Shown here piece by piece: positions 44,641-54,962 of a DNA stretch of 64,000 nucleotides. The translations under genes and the position numbers were made by a program. The stretch's first letter is position 1; each line of letters opens with the position of its first letter. The notes below the pieces were generated by a model that saw only the letters and a program-made list of their open reading frames with translations, was not told the origin of the DNA and searched no databases. The DNA comes from Bathynomus jamesi. Taxonomy: Eukaryota; Arthropoda; Malacostraca; Isopoda; Cirolanidae. Where the stretch lies: contig JAJOZX010000938.1 in the NCBI GenBank assembly GCA_023014485.1, forward strand, positions 989,501 through 1,053,500, given 5' to 3'.

Positions 44641-45117
44641 CACTGGCCTGCGTTTCAAATCTTTTTTTCAAAGGTCAGAGGTTTTTCAACTGATTTAGGA
44701 TCAGTTTCGCACGCTGAATTCAGGAATGTAATCCATTCTTCTCAATCAGGTCAGGTTTTTTAGATATGCTGGCTGACTACTGCTGGTGCCTGAAGAGGGA
44801 TGTGGTGTCTGCCCGGCACAAGCGGAAGTCCCTGAAGAGGCCATTCATCCCTGATTAGCCTATTATAGTGTGCTGTACCCTTCTTGAGATCTATAAGAAC
44901 AGCCTGTAAAGCCTGTATGTATATACCAGTCGACATATGCTACTACATGTATCGCTCACATACCAATAAAACGGGAAATGAGAATTTCTAGAAAGTGTTT
45001 ATATTTCGAAAAGTTGACCTGATTGAGAAAAATGGATGCGATTTTCGGAATCAGCGTGAGAAACTGACCTAAGAACAACAAACATATCCTTGACCTTTAA
45101 AATCACGCAGACCAGTG
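44641..45117. mobile_element. 477-bp MITE with related termini
   Basis: Ends ATAGATTACACTGGCCTGCG and, inverted, ATAGATAACACTGGTCTGCG. The TAGATWACACTGGYC tip is shared with the 456-bp MITE, but the interior differs. No coding sequence. Confidence 0.78.
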
Positions 45118-45174
45118 TTATCTATCATGATACTTATCATGATAGATTATCCAATAAGGTTTTAAGAAATTAAC

Positions 45175-46203
45175 ATGACTTTCTTTTTCAGAGGAATAAT
45201 GCCTCCAGTTATGAGTTTACAAGAGAGGGCCAAAATCGCAGCCCGTTACGAAGTTTGGGGACCAGTGATACGAGTTCAAAGGTGGTGGAGGGCTGAACAT
45301 GGAGTTAATGCAACACTGAATGCACGAACAATCAAGAACTGCCACCAAAAATTAATGACAACAGGCTGTCACAGACAAGAAAAGATCTGGACGACCATCA
45401 ACCTCGCGGACTCCCGAGAACATCGCCACAGTGAATAAGATGTTCACAAGAAGCCCTGGAAAATCAGTGCGTGAAAGTGGACTGACGCATTACGCAGTGC
45501 AGAAAATTCTCAGAAAAGACCTGTCTTTCAAACCTTGGAAACCCCATTACGTGCATCAGCTGTTTCCTGATGACTATGACAGAAGGATGGAATTCGCAGA
45601 AATCTTTTTTGGGTTGGAATGATGACTGGCCTCAGTTCTTTGAGAACATTCTGTGGAGTGATGAGGCAGTGTTTCACGTTGGCAGGTTCGTGAATCAAGA
45701 TAACTGTCCTTATTTGGCAGCAGTCAACCCTGACTAGTGTGTGGAAAAGGTTCAGGATTATCGAAAGGTCTGGTGTGGTATCACATCCACCACAGTTGTT
45801 GGACTTTTCATTTCGAGGGACATAAGCAAGATACCTCGAAATGTTACAAAATCGTGTGTGGCCAGTCATCTCTCAGTGGGAAAACATCGCAACACTTCAT
45901 TTCATGCAGGATGGGGCACTCCCTCATTTCGCAAAGGGTGACCGCGCATGGCTGCACGATCATTTCCCAGGAAGATGGATTGGGAAACGTGGTGTTCATA
46001 AATGGCCTCCCCGCAGCCCAGACTTCACGCCTTGTAACTTTTTATTGTGGGGGTGGGCCAAGGAAGAAGTTTATCGCACGAAACCTAAAAACCTGGTTGA
46101 ACTGGAGGAGAGAATAACCACTGTTCTTACCAATATTCCTGAAAACATATTGCGATCAGCAGTAGCGAACGTGCCAGTTCGATTAAGGAAATGTGTTGGA
46201 TAA
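45175..46203 (+). pseudogene. DD41D-type transposase (frameshifted; third acid changed)
   Basis: The head is MSLQERAKIAARYEVWGPV and VNATLNARTIKNCHQKL. The middle (45431-45622) is RSPGKSVRESGLTHYAVQKI. A decayed first-acid region lies near 45650 (LWSDEAVFHVG in another frame). The C-terminal part is FMQDGALPHFA (second Asp), PPRSPDFTPCNFLLWGWAKE. 41 residues separate the second Asp from the third position, matching DD41D, but that position is Asn here. Several frame breaks and the Asn make it dead. Confidence 0.85.
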
Positions 46204-46269
46204 TGTATCATTTACATTTTTATTTATTTACATTTTTTACAAATCTGAAAATATCATATATTACACAGG

Positions 46270-46811
46270 TTAAGAGACACCTACTTCAATTTCTAAGTAT
46301 ATATACCAGTGTAAATCTTCTGGAATGTTATATGCGTCTAAAAGACGCAACAAAGATCTCACGGTCGCTTCCCAGCGATGTTTATTTAAGCAAACCTGAA
46401 AGTTGCAGACTTTGCAAATGCTTACCGTTTTGTGCAAGACGCTTCAAAACGGTCAATTAAAGGTAACATTCATGTACATTTACTTGTATTTACGTTCTTC
46501 TACCATTATCTGCATTCTGTCGTCCCTTCCTTACTCTACGCTTAACCAATTAGATCATAATAATAATAATTAATAATAATTGTAATTATGATTAATTATC
46601 GTATAAAATTATTCATTGTCGGATAAATATGTTAAAATTATATAATCGTAAGAACGTGTCGTGAAATACTCGAAGAATGAGTACATAGTACGTTAAATAC
46701 TTAGAGTATACTAAATTGTAATGCTGTATCAGTATTAGGTCGCCGTCAAAAGTATATAATTAGCAATTTTTTATTTTTTAATTATAAACGAAATAATTCT
46801 CAGATTCGCCA
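46270..46811. other. No gene recognised
   Basis: AT-rich, with AATAATAAT runs near 46560. Nothing recognisable. Confidence 0.5.
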
Positions 46812-46819
46812 CTGAGGAG
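46812..46819. other. 8-bp target duplication of element A2 (left)
   Basis: CTGAGGAG, repeated at 49977-49984. It fits nTnnnnAn. Confidence 0.93.
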
Positions 46820-49800
46820 TAGGGCGGATCGAAAATGAGGTTTTTAAACTTTTTTTCGAAATTCAAATATGGCTAGTGCGGAAAATATGTGGGTGCTATA
46901 GATAATGACTGTGCATAAATATTAGTCCTGCGAAATTATATCTTCAGGTGCCACAAAGCCGTCGAAAAAAGTGAAATATAATGATTTTCTTATATTCTGC
47001 ATTAGTACAATAACTGAAACTTTCTTGTTATTATTATATATTAAGTGTTCCAATTACCAAAATAGTTACTGAATTATGCAGCTCTTAGTTTATTTAGATC
47101 AATGTTCTTTTGATTAATGATCTAAATAATCCAGAACTCACCACGAGGAGGTGGCTGCGTATCGAGCTCCACCCATGCCCTCCCAACCACCCATCCTTGC
47201 GCATGTTTTTTTCTATTAACGTTTTATTTAAACTTTATATTCAGCTTTACTTTCGAATGATGGCATTTTTTTACGTGACTGAAGTGTTGATCTTATGAAG
47301 CCATCTCGCGCGTTCAATCCAAATACTTTTGATGATGCTTCAGTCACTAATTTTACCATTCTTTCTACTACTTGTGTATGACAATGGAATTTCTCGAATG
47401 GAGGGGTACTCTTGTTTTCTATGAATTCTTCAATCTCATTTTCTGTCAGGTGTCTTGTCACAGGTGGTTCAGTGACAATGCATTTTTGCCAATTAATTAA
47501 ATCAGTATAATCAGTTGCTTCAAATTGAATAACAGGTACTGTGAAACGCCTCACAACTTTTTCCGTTTGCCTTGCTTTCTTTATTCGCCTCCACGCTAAT
47601 TCTCTTATGGCGCTGCGGTCATCATGAATCATTGATGCTAGAATATTTTCTGGATTTGCAAAAAATGCATTTCTTTGTATGACAGGGTTTACAATATCCT
47701 TTACTTCGTCATTCAGTGTTCTTGTTAGTTCAATAGTTTTGAAAACATGTTTTGAGCCATTGACAAAAGACGTACTTTGCTTAATAGAAAACCACATTGG
47801 GATGTAGACCTTCATTATAAAAGAAGCAATGTTCATGAGGTTCTCAGATGGACTTACAGTTGAAACGTATAGACGAAGCAAACGATTTGCTGTAGTTAGC
47901 CATCGTGAATGTGCCATTTTGCCTGGACTACGATGAGCAAGATCTGGAGAGCAATATCCCTTTGTTATGGCCTGATGAATATCAATTAGATATTTTTGGT
48001 CGGTGCTAAGATCTTCACAGTCTACAGTTGGTTCCTCAGCATCAATCCTTTCAAACTCGACAATAGGAAGACTCTCACAGTTCTCTAATTCCCTGCCAAT
48101 AGGACCGGTGAATCCGCGGGGGCCAGATGTTTTTCCATCCAGCTTTGCAACTAAATGGCGTAATGGCAATTCATTGGCATGGAGCTGGCACACTAAATGT
48201 TGAACTGGCTTCTTCAGCTTCAATTCTATAAGCCTTATAACGCCTCCCTTTTCTCCAGTGTTGACTGCTGCACCATCGCATCCAATGGCAACAAGGTTTT
48301 CCAGGTTCATGTCATTATTTCCAATATACTCAAACATTCCTTTACATATTTCTTCAGCTGATCCAGAATTCACAGAATAATGGCCCAAATAATCTGAACC
48401 AGGTTCTCTCACTAAAGTGATATGTTCTTCTGTTACCTTCTTCTGATATACTTTGGACTCTTTTTTTTCTTGGAAGAGTGTAGAATCTTTTCGACCATCA
48501 AAATAGATTCCTCTGATTGGGACCTGATTTTGATCTTTCATAATTTCTGATCTCTTCTTTTGTCTTTCTCTTCTGATTTTACTCCTATCCACTACTTCAG
48601 ATGTATTGTCAATAGAAACTTCTCCAATATCTTGCAATACTGCACTAACAATGAATGCTGCAGCTCGATCTGAAACTGCAGTCCTGTCACAAGCAGTAGC
48701 CACTGAAGGTAGATTTGTAGTTTTCCTTTTCTTGAATAATTGTTCTTCAGGTTGTTCGAGCTTTCTCTTCGAGCTAACTGGCTCTGGAAATGTATCGTCT
48801 GATATTTCGCCAGATTCACTTTCACTATTTGATGTCGATGATGATAATTCAACATTTGTATCCTGCAATTTCTCCTGTGAAGATTCTTTGGTGAGCCTCA
48901 CAGCTTCTTTTTGTTTTCTAAGCAACGTAGATGCTTTTTTCTTTGAGAGTGTAATATCTACTCTATCAATAAACAGTTTTCTTTCACTCCTTTGATCTAA
49001 GAGGAACGTCACTTCTTCCTTTGGAACCGTTTTTTCTTTGGGACAAGAACATTGTGTTAGTACTTTGCACTTGCACGCTGCAATGTAAAAAAGTTTCGTG
49101 TGTGCTTCTTTTTTGAGCATATCAATCTTTGCTTTGTAAGCTTCAGAATTTTTTCTGCTTTGGTATGGCTTCATAATGACACGATACTTTCGTGGTAGCT
49201 TTTGAACATTGTTTCAATTCGCCTGTCTGACAGAATTGGGACGGAAGCACTTTCCTAAATTGTTTTCAGTTTATCAACAACTTGTTCTAATATTTGAGAT
49301 ATTGAAGGATCTTTATTAGTATTCTGTTTCAAATCGTTTCTTACAAACAAGTAATATTTAAAAACTCCTTCGTATGTTGGAAGATTCCTGTGCCACAAAT
49401 CTTCCCCCATACCAAACATGGGGCACTCAGTTGAGGCCCTGGTTGATTTTGCACAAACTCGAGACATTTTGAAAGTATACAACTCTGAAAAAGAAAGAGC
49501 TAATATCAATTATACGTTAATTTCAGTTAATAGTACATGGCAAACTTAGGGCAACACAATACAGAAATGCAAAATATATAAGAAATATAGTTTAGACTAT
49601 CTGAGTAACGCCAACAACAGAACACCCACCTGCTACGAGAGCGACAGCTACACTGAACCGAGGTACTCACGTGACAGCTGAGTGAGCTGACTATAGAAAA
49701 CTGTTTTTAGAGAATAGAAACTTTTTTAAAGGTTGACTGAGCTATTTTTATACAAGTGTGAATAAATTCTTGTCTATTGTGCATTGTGGACTCTTCTGTA

Positions 49801-49976
49801 ATTATTGGTTAAAATCTGCTTTTTTCAATTTTTTTCAATATTGAAGGTCATTGTGGCACCTGAAGATATTAATGTTATGATTTTAAATTTATACCAGCTT
49901 ATTTCCTCACTACTCCACACATTTTCCACACTAGCCAATTTGAAAATTCGAAAAATGAGTTTTTCACTCCGCCCTA
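46820..49976 (-). mobile_element. hAT-like transposon A2 (3157 bp)
   Basis: Same element as A1 in the opposite orientation, with the same ends and subterminal box, and its own duplication CTGAGGAG. By eye it is nearly identical to A1; the 6-bp length difference is matched by an indel near 47565 (QTEKVV here against QTNKEKVV in A1). It was independently inserted, since the flanks and duplications differ. Confidence 0.93.
47228..49467 (-). pseudogene. hAT-like transposase of A2 (stop and early frameshift)
   Basis: The Met at 49467 is the counterpart of 25404 in A1. The N-terminal part ends after KLKTI near 49255, where the TGG of A1 is TAG here. About 65 bp on, one A of a run is missing (near 49190). 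From 49174 the frame is open to the natural end at 47228 (SRKKMPSFESKAEYKV), so this copy keeps the C-terminus that A1 lost. Motifs are as in A1, including CKCKVLTQCSC, GIYFDGRKD, GCDGAAVNTG, VCQLHANELPLRH and VERMVKLVTEA. Confidence 0.85.
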
Positions 49977-49984
49977 CTGAGGAG

Positions 49985-50215
49985 GAGACTTAACTTTCAA
50001 CTCCAGTCTCGAAATAATTTTAAATTTCATTATTTTTTTAATGCAAATAAATTACATTCCTGTCTTAGCCACTATTCAATAAAGAACTGTTAAAAATTCT
50101 TGCCTGACCATCAGCAGTGTTAAAGATGTGGTGGTTTCTTTTAATGTAATGATTTTTCTTTGTAGTAACATGATTTTTATCTCCTTATAATGATATCCGT
50201 TATATCAAACTTATA
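49985..50215. other. Short gap without features
   Basis: AT-rich sequence between A2 and the next MITE. Confidence 0.5.
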
Positions 50216-50443
50216 CAGGGTGTCCAGAAAGTCACGCATCATAGGAAAATACATTTATGTTGTTTATTTATTTATTTTGCTTTATTTATTTGTTGGAAAT
50301 GATTCTCACCAATCTCAAAACATGTTTGTAAACGAAAAAGCAGGTTTCTTTGAATGTTCCTCAACATATTTGGCCTGATAGACATAAATAAATAGACATT
50401 GCTTATGTTCCTATGATGGATGCGTGACTTTATGGACACCCTG
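50216..50443. mobile_element. 228-bp mariner-type MITE
   Basis: Ends CAGGGTGTCCAGAAAGTCAC and, inverted, CAGGGTGTCCATAAAGTCAC, continuing GCATC. TA on both sides. Tips resemble those of the mariner elements in this window. Non-coding. Confidence 0.9.
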
Positions 50444-50534
50444 TAGTGTATTGCTAGTTCTCCTGTTTGACTCGCGTTTAACTGCACTGAACTCTGATAG
50501 CGCCTGTGGTGAGGTCTAACGTAATAGGGTTCAT

Positions 50535-50872
50535 GGTAGATTCGTCGCCTGGGAGATTCCGTCGCCAGGACGAAGCTATCCAATTAACGTTCGGGACGAA
50601 ACTACCCAAGACCTGAATAGCCTTACAGTCGTGATATTTTCGTTAAAACTAACGAAAATATCACGACTTAACCTAACCAATCGTCAAGGGCGTACAGTTG
50701 ACCTAATTGGTGCTATAAAGGAAAAGATCCTCTTTTTTTTCAAATGAAACAAAAAATTTGTCCATTATTCTTAACCTTAGCCTATTAGACGTGAATCTCG
50801 GGTAGTTTCGTCCCGATCTCAATTGGGTAGTTTCGTCCTGGCGACGAAATCCTTCAGGCAACGAATCTACCC
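50535..50872. mobile_element. 338-bp foldback with a TTAGG-type core
   Basis: Inverted ends GGTAGATTCGTCGCCTGGGA and, inverted, GGTAGATTCGTTGCCTGAAG continue through CGTCGCCAGGACGAA and GGGACGAAACTACCC. Inside is the module TTAACGAAAATATCACGACTT, counted in overlapping halves, with CAATCGTCAAGGGCGTACAG, as at 20.0-21.1 kb. Confidence 0.82.
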
Positions 50873-50879
50873 AAGACCA

Positions 50880-51780
50880 CGTAAGGGTAGCCGAAAATCA
50901 AAACAGATTTTATATGATTTTTACTCAATTTAACTTTTGAAACACGGTGATTAAAGGTAGGGGAAGTTAAGATGAATACATTATAACATTAAAAGAGAGA
51001 GAGGTTTAGTCGGGCTAAGCCAATTTACATTGAAAAACACTTTGAAGCACAACGCGTCTCGTGATCACAACCTTCAGCGAAAATCTGTTTGAAAATGAGG
51101 CGCATTGAAAATTTCGTTACTAAAACAATTAGAGTGAAAGAAGACTCAATTTAAATTAACTTTTGTGTTTTCATCCACTTCTTCTTTCATATGGTTATCA
51201 ATTAATGGTGTCACATATAAGTTCCGGTTAATCAAATGTTTTTCTACTAAGGCCTAGTTAAACTTCGAGGACAACTCATGCATCAGATCGTCCTATAGGG
51301 CATTCAAAGTCGCGTGCGGGAAGTGGCCTGCACGCGCTATATATATATATATATATATATAATATGATAACATTACTGCACCAATCATTTTTACGTGCTG
51401 CATTGTTTTACTCTGTGTTTATAAACAGGACTCCGAAAAGTGGAAATACAACACATTAAGATAGTGATCATATGAAGAATGAAGATATGTAACATTTACT
51501 CAATACGTGTATCTGCTTGATAGAAATGATATCCTGACAGTGTAATTTTTCTAGTAGTTTCTCTGTTGAGAGTGTTTTTCTGACGTGTAAAACAGTCTTT
51601 GAAAAAGAACCAGCAGTTAAGAAAAAAATTCTATTCTTTTTCCGCACGATTATTGTTTTCTACATTATTTGTTACTGTTTGTAGTATGAGCCAATACCAT
51701 ACAGTTTTCTTAAGAGTCTGTTACACAGCCATAAAACTTGCACATTCTTTAAACCCGCAATAAACATTGTCGATAGATTT
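50880..51780. other. No gene recognised
   Basis: AT-rich, with a short TA array at about 51336-51361. No readable protein. Confidence 0.5.
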
Positions 51781-51781
51781 A

Positions 51782-51975
51782 CCTCAGTAGTATGACCGCA
51801 AATAGGCAGAGAGCAATGCAATTGCATGCAACACGGCATCTTGCAATATTGCAAGCAACATGATTAGAGTGCTTTTGAACCCCCCCCTTTACCCCCAAAA
51901 TATATATTTATTTATATATATATATACGTGTGAACTCCAAGGGGTAACCTAACCTAGCGGCTCAGGCCCACAAAA
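51782..51975 (+). repeat. R2-like fragment and a short GTGAACTCCAA repeat
   Basis: AGTAGTATGACCGCAAATAG with CAATGCAATTGCAT and TTGCAAGCAACAT resembles the outer end of R2 (12366, 15590). At 51929 GTGAACTCCAAGGGGTAACC with GCGGCTCAGGCCCA recurs at about 53430 on the far side of the mariner element. Confidence 0.55.
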
Positions 51976-52050
51976 ATAAAGAAATATATACAGTATATAT
52001 ATATATGTATATGTGGGTGTGTATGCATGTATAGGAAAGTTTCTTTTATA

Positions 52051-53411
52051 CAGGGTGGGGCACGGAAATCAAGTGTTTTTTGAATAGCTAGTAATCGGCC
52101 ATTAGGAATGGGAGGGGCGTGCGGTAGGTAGCATTCCATTCCTGGGTTCATAGCATTTAACTTTAACTAACACTCACCTATATCTTTCAGGTGCCATCAT
52201 GGAGCAGTGGACGTTAGAACACCGCATGTTCGCGTATGATCATTTTGTTATGAGTGGCGAGTCAGTGACAGCAGTTCAGCGTGCGTTTCGCCGCAGATTC
52301 AACATTCATCGAAATGACTCTGTTCCCGCTCGTGACACAATCTTACGTTGGGTTAACAATCTTCGAACAGGAGGCTCAATAATGAAAACAAAACCGAAGG
52401 GGCCGCAACGCACTGTGCGTACTCCAGAGAACGTTGAAAGGGTCAGACAAGCGATGTTGCAAAGCCCAGGCCGCTCTGCTCGGAGACATTCAGCTGCACT
52501 CGGAATCAGCAATCGTACTGTTAGACGGATTTTGCATGAAGAATTACATTTTCACCCATACAAGTTAGCGATGGTGCAGGAATTGAATGTAAACGATTGC
52601 CCCCAACGACTGAATTTTGCACAGGAAATGCTTGCACTTTATGAGCAGAATGAAAACATGATGGTGGTAATGAGTGATGAAGCCCATTTCCACCTTAATG
52701 GGGCCGTCAACAATCAAAACTGTCGGTATTGGGCTGCTGAAAATCCGCGACAACTCCATGAAAAACCGCTGCATAGCCCTAAGGTAACAGTTTGGTGCGT
52801 GGTGGGAAAGTTTGGCGTCATCGGTCCCTATTTCTTCGAACAAAATGGGGTTACCGTTACCATAACATCTGGGCGTTACATTGAGATGGTGAACACCTTT
52901 TTCATCCCTGAGTTACGAAAAAGGCGTATTGCTCGTCGACATTTGTGGTTTCAGCAAGATGGGGCCACGCCACACACCGCCAGAGCGTCAATGGCTGTTC
53001 TTCGCCCCATGTTTCCCAACCATCTCATTTCGAGATTTGGTGACATTGCATGGCCCCCTCGGTCCCCTGACTTGTCCACATGTGACTTCTTTCTATGGGG
53101 GTACCTCAAGTCACGTGTCTACGAGGACAAGCCCCGTACATTAGATGCATTGAAGGAAGCGATCCGTCAACAAATCATCCAAATCAACAGAGACCTGCTG
53201 GGAAGAGTGGAGGCCAATTTTCGTAAACGCCTTCAACAATGCGTCGACGGCCAAGGACATCATATGCCAGATATAATTTTCGGTACATGATTATTATGAC
53301 ATGAAATGCTATGTTCTTACGAATGTTGTTCTACCAATATATTTTCTTTACAAAAATAAATATCATTTTCCTGATTATTCCAAAAACACTTGGTTCCCGT
53401 GCCCCACCCTG
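52051..53411 (+). mobile_element. Intact-looking DD41D mariner element (1361 bp)
   Basis: Ends CAGGGTGGGGCACGGAAATC and, inverted, CAGGGTGGGGCACGGGAACC, continuing AAGTGTTTTT. TA on both sides. A single uninterrupted transposase frame fills the middle. It is the only TE in the window with complete ends and a complete open transposase. Confidence 0.95.
52199..53290 (+). CDS. DD41D mariner-type transposase
   Basis: A 363-residue cut-and-paste transposase. The N-terminal part has two helix-turn-helix regions: LEHRMFAYDHFVMSGESVTA with AFRRRF, then the KPKGPQRTVRTPE linker and HSAALGISNRTVRRILHEEL. Catalytic acids: MSDEAHFHLNG (Asp about 160), WFQQDGATPHTA (Asp 254) and PPRSPDLSTCDFFLWGYLK (Asp 296). 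I count 41 residues between the second and third Asp, giving DD41D. The length is normal for mariner-type enzymes. The Met at 52199 is the first in frame, about 150 bp inside the left end. No stop or frameshift and all acids present, so activity is possible. Confidence 0.94.
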   Translation: MEQWTLEHRMFAYDHFVMSGESVTAVQRAFRRRFNIHRNDSVPARDTILRWVNNLRTGGSIMKTKPKGPQRTVRTPENVERVRQAMLQSPGRSARRHSAALGISNRTVRRILHEELHFHPYKLAMVQELNVNDCPQRLNFAQEMLALYEQNENMMVVMSDEAHFHLNGAVNNQNCRYWAAENPRQLHEKPLHSPKVTVWCVVGKFGVIGPYFFEQNGVTVTITSGRYIEMVNTFFIPELRKRRIARRHLWFQQDGATPHTARASMAVLRPMFPNHLISRFGDIAWPPRSPDLSTCDFFLWGYLKSRVYEDKPRTLDALKEAIRQQIIQINRDLLGRVEANFRKRLQQCVDGQGHHMPDIIFGT

Positions 53412-53429
53412 TATATATGAGTTGTATGT

Positions 53430-53606
53430 GAACTCCAATGGGTACCTAACCCAAGGCGACTCAGGCTTGTACATTTGTCAGTAACACAGTACTACATAGC
53501 TGACTTACCTACGGCTTTTACTTACCAACCAGATCTTACTTACCAACACCTGATAGACCAAAGCCAACTTACCTACGGCTTTTACTTACCAACCAGATCT
53601 TACTTA
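53430..53606 (+). repeat. R4 tandem repeat
   Basis: CTTACCTACGGCTTTTACTT followed by ACCAACCAGATCTTACTTAC occurs twice (about 53504 and 53570). CTGATAGACCAA lies between the copies and again at about 54160 right of the Tc1 remnant. Related to 12958-13050. Confidence 0.7.
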
Positions 53607-54149
53607 CAAGTCACGGCAAATAGAACTGGGACCTTTCCATATAAACTCCATTTTCAAGCTGCCCCAGTTTAATTTGCCAGAGTGGCTCTATACGAGTGAC
53701 GAAATAATCTTGCGGTGTCTGGCAGCTCAATTTTTACGAAATACACGGCGCCAGTGTTTTCATGCACGACAGTGCGCCTTGTCATAAGGCGAAAAAAGTG
53801 TCAAAGTGGCTTTCTGACAATAATATTAACGTGCTGAAGTGGCCAGGAAATAGCCCTGACCTGAATCCCATCCAGAACTGCTGGAATGTCATGAAGCAGG
53901 AGCTTTCAAACATCGACACCACATCACTCGATAGTCTGCAGTGCGAGATCAAGTCGTTGTGGATTAAGAACATGACCTTGGATTATTTTCAAAAACTGAG
54001 TGATAGCATGCCGAAACGTCTCCAGATGGTCATCAAGGCCAAGGGCAACATAACTAAATATTAATGTAAGTGTTAAACTGCTCATTTGTCATATTGTCAA
54101 AGCAGGCAAATTCTATATGGAAAGGTCCCAGTTCTATTTGCCGTGACTG
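53607..54149 (+). mobile_element. Deleted Tc1-like element (543 bp)
   Basis: Ends AGTCACGGCAAATAGAACTG and, inverted, AGTCACGGCAAATAGAACTG, continuing GGACCTTTCCATATA; flanked by TA. The 5' two thirds of the transposase is deleted. It lies inside repeat R4. Confidence 0.92.
53745..54064 (+). pseudogene. Tc1-like transposase C-terminal fragment
   Basis: About 105 codons: FMHDSAPCHKAKKVSKWL (second Asp), NNINVLKWPGNSPDLNPI, then QNCWNVMKQEL and MPKRLQMVIKAKG. By count, 34 residues lie between the Asp and the next catalytic position, as in DD34E Tc1 enzymes. That position is Gln (NPIQN) instead of Glu. With the first Asp and DNA-binding domain also missing, it cannot be active. Confidence 0.9.
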
Positions 54150-54159
54150 TACCACTACC

Positions 54160-54923
54160 TGATAGACCAATATGGTCTCAAAAAACGGCACAGCCAATAA
54201 TCAAAACTAATGAGCTTCTCGTGACAGAAAACCACCACGAGGCCATGTGCTGTCGGATAGGCGCTCTTTCAAACAAAAAATGAAATATGGTAAACCAAAT
54301 TTAAAGCAAAAACAAATTTTTTGACTTAATATATAAATATATCTTCAAATCTTATTATAAAAAATATTAATATTTTAGTTTTAGGGCTAACTTATTAATT
54401 TTTTATGAAAACAATATCCTATTTTTGGACGGATTCTCTGTTTCACAATAAATAGAAAGTCTGTGAGTAGCAGTCAATTAATTTCAGAAATAAATACACG
54501 CATATATATATATAAGGTAAATATGTAGAGGAAAAATATATATATAAACACATTCTTTAGTAGGTATCAACACAAATGCATGTGTAGAATAATAAATGAA
54601 CACTCTTTTACTAACCAAATCTGACAAACTCCTCATCACCTGGACTTAGAGTTGCCAGCGAGGTGATTAAACCAATATTGTTTTTTAAACGTATTCTGCT
54701 AATCAAAATAGGTTAATGAATTTAGGTAAATCATTTTAGGTACATGGGGTGGTTACAATTTTCCTATCTCTCGGTTGCTATAATTTACTCTAGGTTTATT
54801 TTATATTACTTCCTTTAAACCCATCAGATGACGGAAAAGTTGTCAGATGTGTCAAGACACAGGTTCTGCCTAATAACTTTATCTACAGTTTATATGCAAA
54901 GCACAATTCTCTCTCTCTCTCAT

Positions 54924-54962
<39 letters not shown>

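Larger units (their letters stand above)
44051..46267 (+). mobile_element. DD41D-type mariner relic invaded by two MITEs
   Basis: Left end CAGGGTGTATGATAAGTCAC after TA. The right end is unclear; a decayed TATCATATATTACACAGG near 46250 may be it. Two MITEs (44172-44627 and 44641-45117) sit between the left end and the transposase. Sequence TATCCAATAAG(A/G)TTTTAA occurs on both sides of the MITE pair (about 44143 and 45146). Confidence 0.75.

Noticed and set aside
44143..45166. Duplicated TATCCAATAAG sequence as a target duplication of the MITE pair
   Set aside because: It is too long (about 20-27 bp) and imperfect for a target duplication, and it is not adjacent to both MITE ends.
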